Shown here: positions 61,575 through 64,000 of the stretch, one piece after another
Position numbering within the stretch: position 1 is the stretch's first letter
How the letters are laid out: each line of letters begins with the position of its first letter
Assembly: GCA_900316455.1 (NCBI GenBank)
Contig: ONCX01000010.1
Location: 1 to 64,000, forward strand
From: an uncultured Eubacteriales bacterium
GTDB taxonomy: Bacteria > Bacillota > Clostridia > Oscillospirales > Acutalibacteraceae
DNA length: 64,000 nt
Direction: 5' to 3'
Position numbers and translations under genes: made by a program
The notes under the pieces: generated by a model
Seen by the model: only the letters and a program-made list of their open reading frames with translations
What the model was told of the DNA's origin: nothing
Database searches by the model: none

Positions 61575-62855
61575 TCAGTTCCTTTCTGTCAGCGTGCGCG
61601 CCGCGCTTCTGCCTGCCAAAATGCCGCTGCTCCACGCCCATTGCAGATTGTAGCCCCCGCAGAAGCCGTCCGCGTCGAGTACCTCTCCCGCCGCGTATAG
61701 CCCTCTGCACAGCCGCGACTGCATTGTAAGTCCGTCGAATTCCGATAGCCTCACGCCGCCGCTTGTCACCTGCGCGCTGTTCCACTGGGGCTTGCCGCTC
61801 ACGGGAAACCGCCATCTCTTGATTATTGACGATATCCGGCGTATGTCCGGATCCGAAAGCTCCCCCGCTCCACGCGAAAGCGGCGTGAGTCCCGCCTGCT
61901 TGAGAATGCACATTCCTATGCGCTTATTGAATACGCCCGTGAGGAAATTTTCAAGCGTCAGGTGCGGCAGCAGCGTTCTCCGCTTTGTGAGCATACGGAT
62001 AATTCCTTCGCCGTCGCGTTCGGGAAGCATGTCAAGCTCTATCCGCAGATCCCTGCTCCCGATATTCGCCGCCGCTGACGATAGCTGAAATATTACTATC
62101 CCTGAAAGCGCTTTGTCCCCGAATTGCACCTCGCCTGTGTCAGAAAAAATCTCGCCGCGCCCGTCGCACAGTACTGCCTTGGCATGCGCACGTATTCCCT
62201 TGAGCGAGCTGAGATGCGGCGATTCTACCGGTATCGGACAGAGCGATGGGTTCAGCTCCGTCACGCTGTGTCCCAGCCTGTGAAGAAGTTCATAGCCCCA
62301 GTCCACTCCGCCCAGATTCGGCGCGGCTTTCCCTCCGCAGGCGACTATCACCGACTTCGCGCGCATTCCTCCCGTGGAACACGTCAGCCGGAACCCTTCG
62401 TCGTCCGGCTCTATCCTCTCTACTCGACAGCCGCACACCTCCGGTATATTCAGCCGCGCAAGCTCTAAACGCAGCAGATCCAGCACCGCTGACGCCTGTC
62501 CGCATGCCGGATATATTCGCCCTTCGTCCTCTTCACGCCAGACAAGTCCCAGCGTTTCAAAAAAACTCAGCGTATCTTCGACATTTACGCCGCTGAAAAC
62601 CCGACTCAGCGTGTGAACGGAATCTGTGTGATATTTATTCGGAATCGCGTTGCGGTTTGTGAGGTTGCACCTTCCGTTGCCGGTGGCAAGCAGCTTCTTT
62701 CCGCAGCGCGGCTGCGCGTCGATAAGGGCTATTCTCCCCTTTGCACCAAGCTCACGCCCCGCCGCCGCTGCCGCCGCAAGTCCTGAAGCCCCTCCGCCTA
62801 TCACCGCTATATCAACTTCATACGTATCGTTTGCTTTTAATGTGATGCTTTGCAT
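61575..62855 (-). CDS. HI0933/BaiN-family flavoprotein
   Basis: A 426-residue FAD protein of the HI0933 family: G-G-G-A-S-G-L-A-A-A, N-G-R-C-N-L-T-N, C-G-G-K-A-A-P-N-L-G, and the C-terminal G-G-V-R-L, L-Y-A-A-G-E-V-L-D-A-D-G-F-C-G-G-Y-N-L-Q-W-A. One member (BaiN) has been linked to bile acid metabolism, but the family is broad and this is not evidence of that role. ATG 62855 follows AAAGGA. Nine bases separate it from tsaD, so they are coupled. Confidence 0.92.
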   Translation of the reverse strand: MQSITLKANDTYEVDIAVIGGGASGLAAAAAAGRELGAKGRIALIDAQPRCGKKLLATGNGRCNLTNRNAIPNKYHTDSVHTLSRVFSGVNVEDTLSFFETLGLVWREEDEGRIYPACGQASAVLDLLRLELARLNIPEVCGCRVERIEPDDEGFRLTCSTGGMRAKSVIVACGGKAAPNLGGVDWGYELLHRLGHSVTELNPSLCPIPVESPHLSSLKGIRAHAKAVLCDGRGEIFSDTGEVQFGDKALSGIVIFQLSSAAANIGSRDLRIELDMLPERDGEGIIRMLTKRRTLLPHLTLENFLTGVFNKRIGMCILKQAGLTPLSRGAGELSDPDIRRISSIIKRWRFPVSGKPQWNSAQVTSGGVRLSEFDGLTMQSRLCRGLYAAGEVLDADGFCGGYNLQWAWSSGILAGRSAARTLTERN

Positions 62856-62894
62856 TATATTACTTCCTTTGAGTAGTTGGATAGTTATATAACT

Positions 62895-63407
62895 TTACAG
62901 TATTCCTACGGCTTTCATAACGTCGAGCGCAACAAAGCCGCGGGGTCTGTCGCCGTTTACCACGTAATCCGCCGCTTCGCGGTAGATGGCTTCCCGCCGT
63001 GCGTAAAGCTCCCTTATCGCTCCGAGCTTATCGTCGCATTGCAGCAGCGGCCGCGTTGTGTCGTATTTCAGCCGTTCATATATTACCTCCGGCGGCACGT
63101 CGAGCAGCACAAGCTTACAGCCCTCCCGCAATGCTTCTATATTCCGGCGGAATGTCAGCGCTCCTCCTCCCGCTGATATTATCAGACGCTCCTTCCCCGC
63201 AAGCTCCACGCATATTTCATGCTCGCGGTTCCGGAAGTATTCCTCTCCGTGCTTTGAGAATATTTCGCTTACGCTCATTCCCTCTCTCTTCTCGATGAGC
63301 GCGTCTGTGTCTACAAGCTTCCTGCCTGTCTTTCGGGCAAGCTCTGTCCCTACTGTGCTTTTTCCGCACCCCATGAATCCGAACAGCACTATGTTTTTGT
63401 TCATCAT
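62895..63407 (-). CDS. aroK: Shikimate kinase
   Basis: A 170-residue kinase that phosphorylates shikimate. F-M-G-C-G-K-S-T-V-G is the P-loop, D-T-D the shikimate/metal site, F-R-x-x-E and G-G-G the substrate loop, and D-T-T-R-P-L-L the lid. ATG 63407 is the first of two adjacent ATGs; a longer in-frame N-terminus to 63449 is Lys/Gln-rich and not family-like. It serves the same pathway as the aro operon at 31-36 kb. Confidence 0.94.
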   Translation of the reverse strand: MMNKNIVLFGFMGCGKSTVGTELARKTGRKLVDTDALIEKREGMSVSEIFSKHGEEYFRNREHEICVELAGKERLIISAGGGALTFRRNIEALREGCKLVLLDVPPEVIYERLKYDTTRPLLQCDDKLGAIRELYARREAIYREAADYVVNGDRPRGFVALDVMKAVGIL

Positions 63408-63578
63408 TTTCTGCGTTACCTCGTTTTTTTGTGGTTTTTTGTTTTGCAAATGGGAAGAATTTTCTGTTTCCGAACAATGCTATATTATTTGGACGCTTTT
63501 TCGGTTGCGCCTTCATTCTTCTTTTTTCCATGCGCGTTGAGGCGAGGGGCTCTTCGCGCTATCCTTTTTCCTGTTGCG

Positions 63579-64000
63579 TTAATTACCTCTGAAATTCTCG
63601 TTCATGTACTCCGTCGCTGAGGTTATTACCTTCACTACCTCTTCCGACTCGAATTTTACCCCTAACCATATCTCCTGCGCCGCCGCCGCCTGCCACACAA
63701 GCATCGGCATTCCTCCCTGCGCTTTACAACCCAATTCCCGCGCCGATTTGATAAGCTCCGTGTTCTCCGGATTATATACCGCGTCGAATACCGCTTTACT
63801 TCTCCCCAATACTTCCTTTGCTACCGGCATGGCGTTCGTCCTTGGATACATCCCTACCGGAGTCGCGTTTATCAGAAGGTCGTATCCACCCTCAAGCCCG
63901 CCGATATCCTTCACATTCGCTCTGAATTCCGGATGGTGCTTCCTTATGTCCTCTATTATCCTCTCCGCTGAAGCCTTGTCGCTTTCCAGTACTCCGAATG
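63579..64000 (-). CDS. aroE: Shikimate dehydrogenase, partial (N-terminus outside the window)
   Basis: The C-terminal about 140 residues of shikimate 5-dehydrogenase, read on the minus strand and open to the window edge. N-A-T-P-V-G-M, D-A-V-Y-N-P, G-G-x-P-M-L-V-W-Q-A-A are AroE motifs. The segment upstream of 63914 (K-A-S-A-E-R-I-I-E-D-I) continues in frame without a stop. It lies 171 bases upstream of aroK, with which it may form an operon. Confidence 0.9.
   Translation of the reverse strand, partial: FGVLESDKASAERIIEDIRKHHPEFRANVKDIGGLEGGYDLLINATPVGMYPRTNAMPVAKEVLGRSKAVFDAVYNPENTELIKSARELGCKAQGGMPMLVWQAAAAQEIWLGVKFESEEVVKVITSATEYMNENFRGN

Noticed and set aside
61575..62855. Bile-acid 7-dehydroxylation role for the BaiN-like flavoprotein and the choloylglycine-like protein
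   Set aside because: No other bai genes; the two families are broad and the hydrolase-like protein lacks its catalytic Cys.
63450..63578. Fourth copy of the GC-rich repeat between aroK and aroE
   Set aside because: Only a short GCGCGTTGAGGCGAGGGGCT stretch resembles it; similarity is too weak to count.

Overview
The window reads as chromosome of an anaerobic, low-to-mid GC Gram-positive bacterium of the class Clostridia, most likely an Oscillospiraceae/Ruminococcaceae gut lineage. This rests on a SpoIIP sporulation hydrolase, many lipoproteins, strong AGGAGG-type ribosome sites, frequent TTG starts, Clostridia-type protein families (DUF4956/VTC, DUF4373, DUF378, the F-L-A-S-N variant of LysA) and TTGACA-17-TATAAT promoters. 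The species call is inference. No rRNA, tRNA, IS, integrase or CRISPR was recognised; most of the window is ordinary core chromosome.

Layout. 1-5 kb: lipoprotein, an independent promoter-terminator unit that looks like a structured small RNA, a membrane L,D-transpeptidase, spoIIP and a phosphatidylserine decarboxylase. 5-7.2 kb: a GntR (YtrA-like) repressor with its ABC-2 transporter, with a dyad operator on the promoter. 7.2-9.8 kb (minus): TagH/TagG-type polymer exporter with a TarI/IspD-type cytidylyltransferase. 10-14 kb: CPBP protease, an ABC-F ATPase with one degenerate site, and RarA. 13.8-17.4 kb (minus): VTC-domain protein, DUF4956 membrane protein and a large beta-helix-like lipoprotein. 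17.6-21.1 kb: a duplicated-module lipoprotein behind a tandem palindromic repeat, lysA, and DUF378. 21-30.6 kb (minus): asymmetric ABC exporter pair, cyclophilin, an SH3/GH24 lysozyme split by a frameshift, malic enzyme, a membrane protein.

30.7-36.3 kb (minus): a tightly coupled tyrA-aroB-aroA-aroC-pheA operon from a consensus promoter, covering most of the path from DAHP to prephenate products; aroK and the start of aroE lie at the right edge (62.9-64 kb). 36.5-37.5 kb: a frameshifted AI-2E/YtvI-type transporter. 37.6-44.5 kb: a solute-binding lipoprotein, small membrane proteins, murC, nitroreductase, an amide hydrolase-like protein lacking its catalytic Cys, and TtcA. 44.8-50.8 kb: polA, disrupted in its 5'-nuclease domain, then an MBL hydrolase, tyrosine phosphatase, RimI and a flavoprotein. 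50.9-54.7 kb: typA, phoH, ybeY. 55-58.2 kb: Crp/Fnr regulator plus a TauABC-like ABC transporter. 58.5-64 kb: a sugar transferase, a DUF4373 replication-like protein with tandem repeats, tsaD, an HI0933 flavoprotein, aroK and partial aroE.

The most notable points are the putative ncRNA at about 772-950, the GC-rich modular repeat family present three times (about 16.6, 44.6 and 54.8 kb), the 19-bp palindromic tandem array at 17.6 kb, three disrupted genes (lysozyme, AI-2E transporter, polA), and several enzymes with altered catalytic residues.
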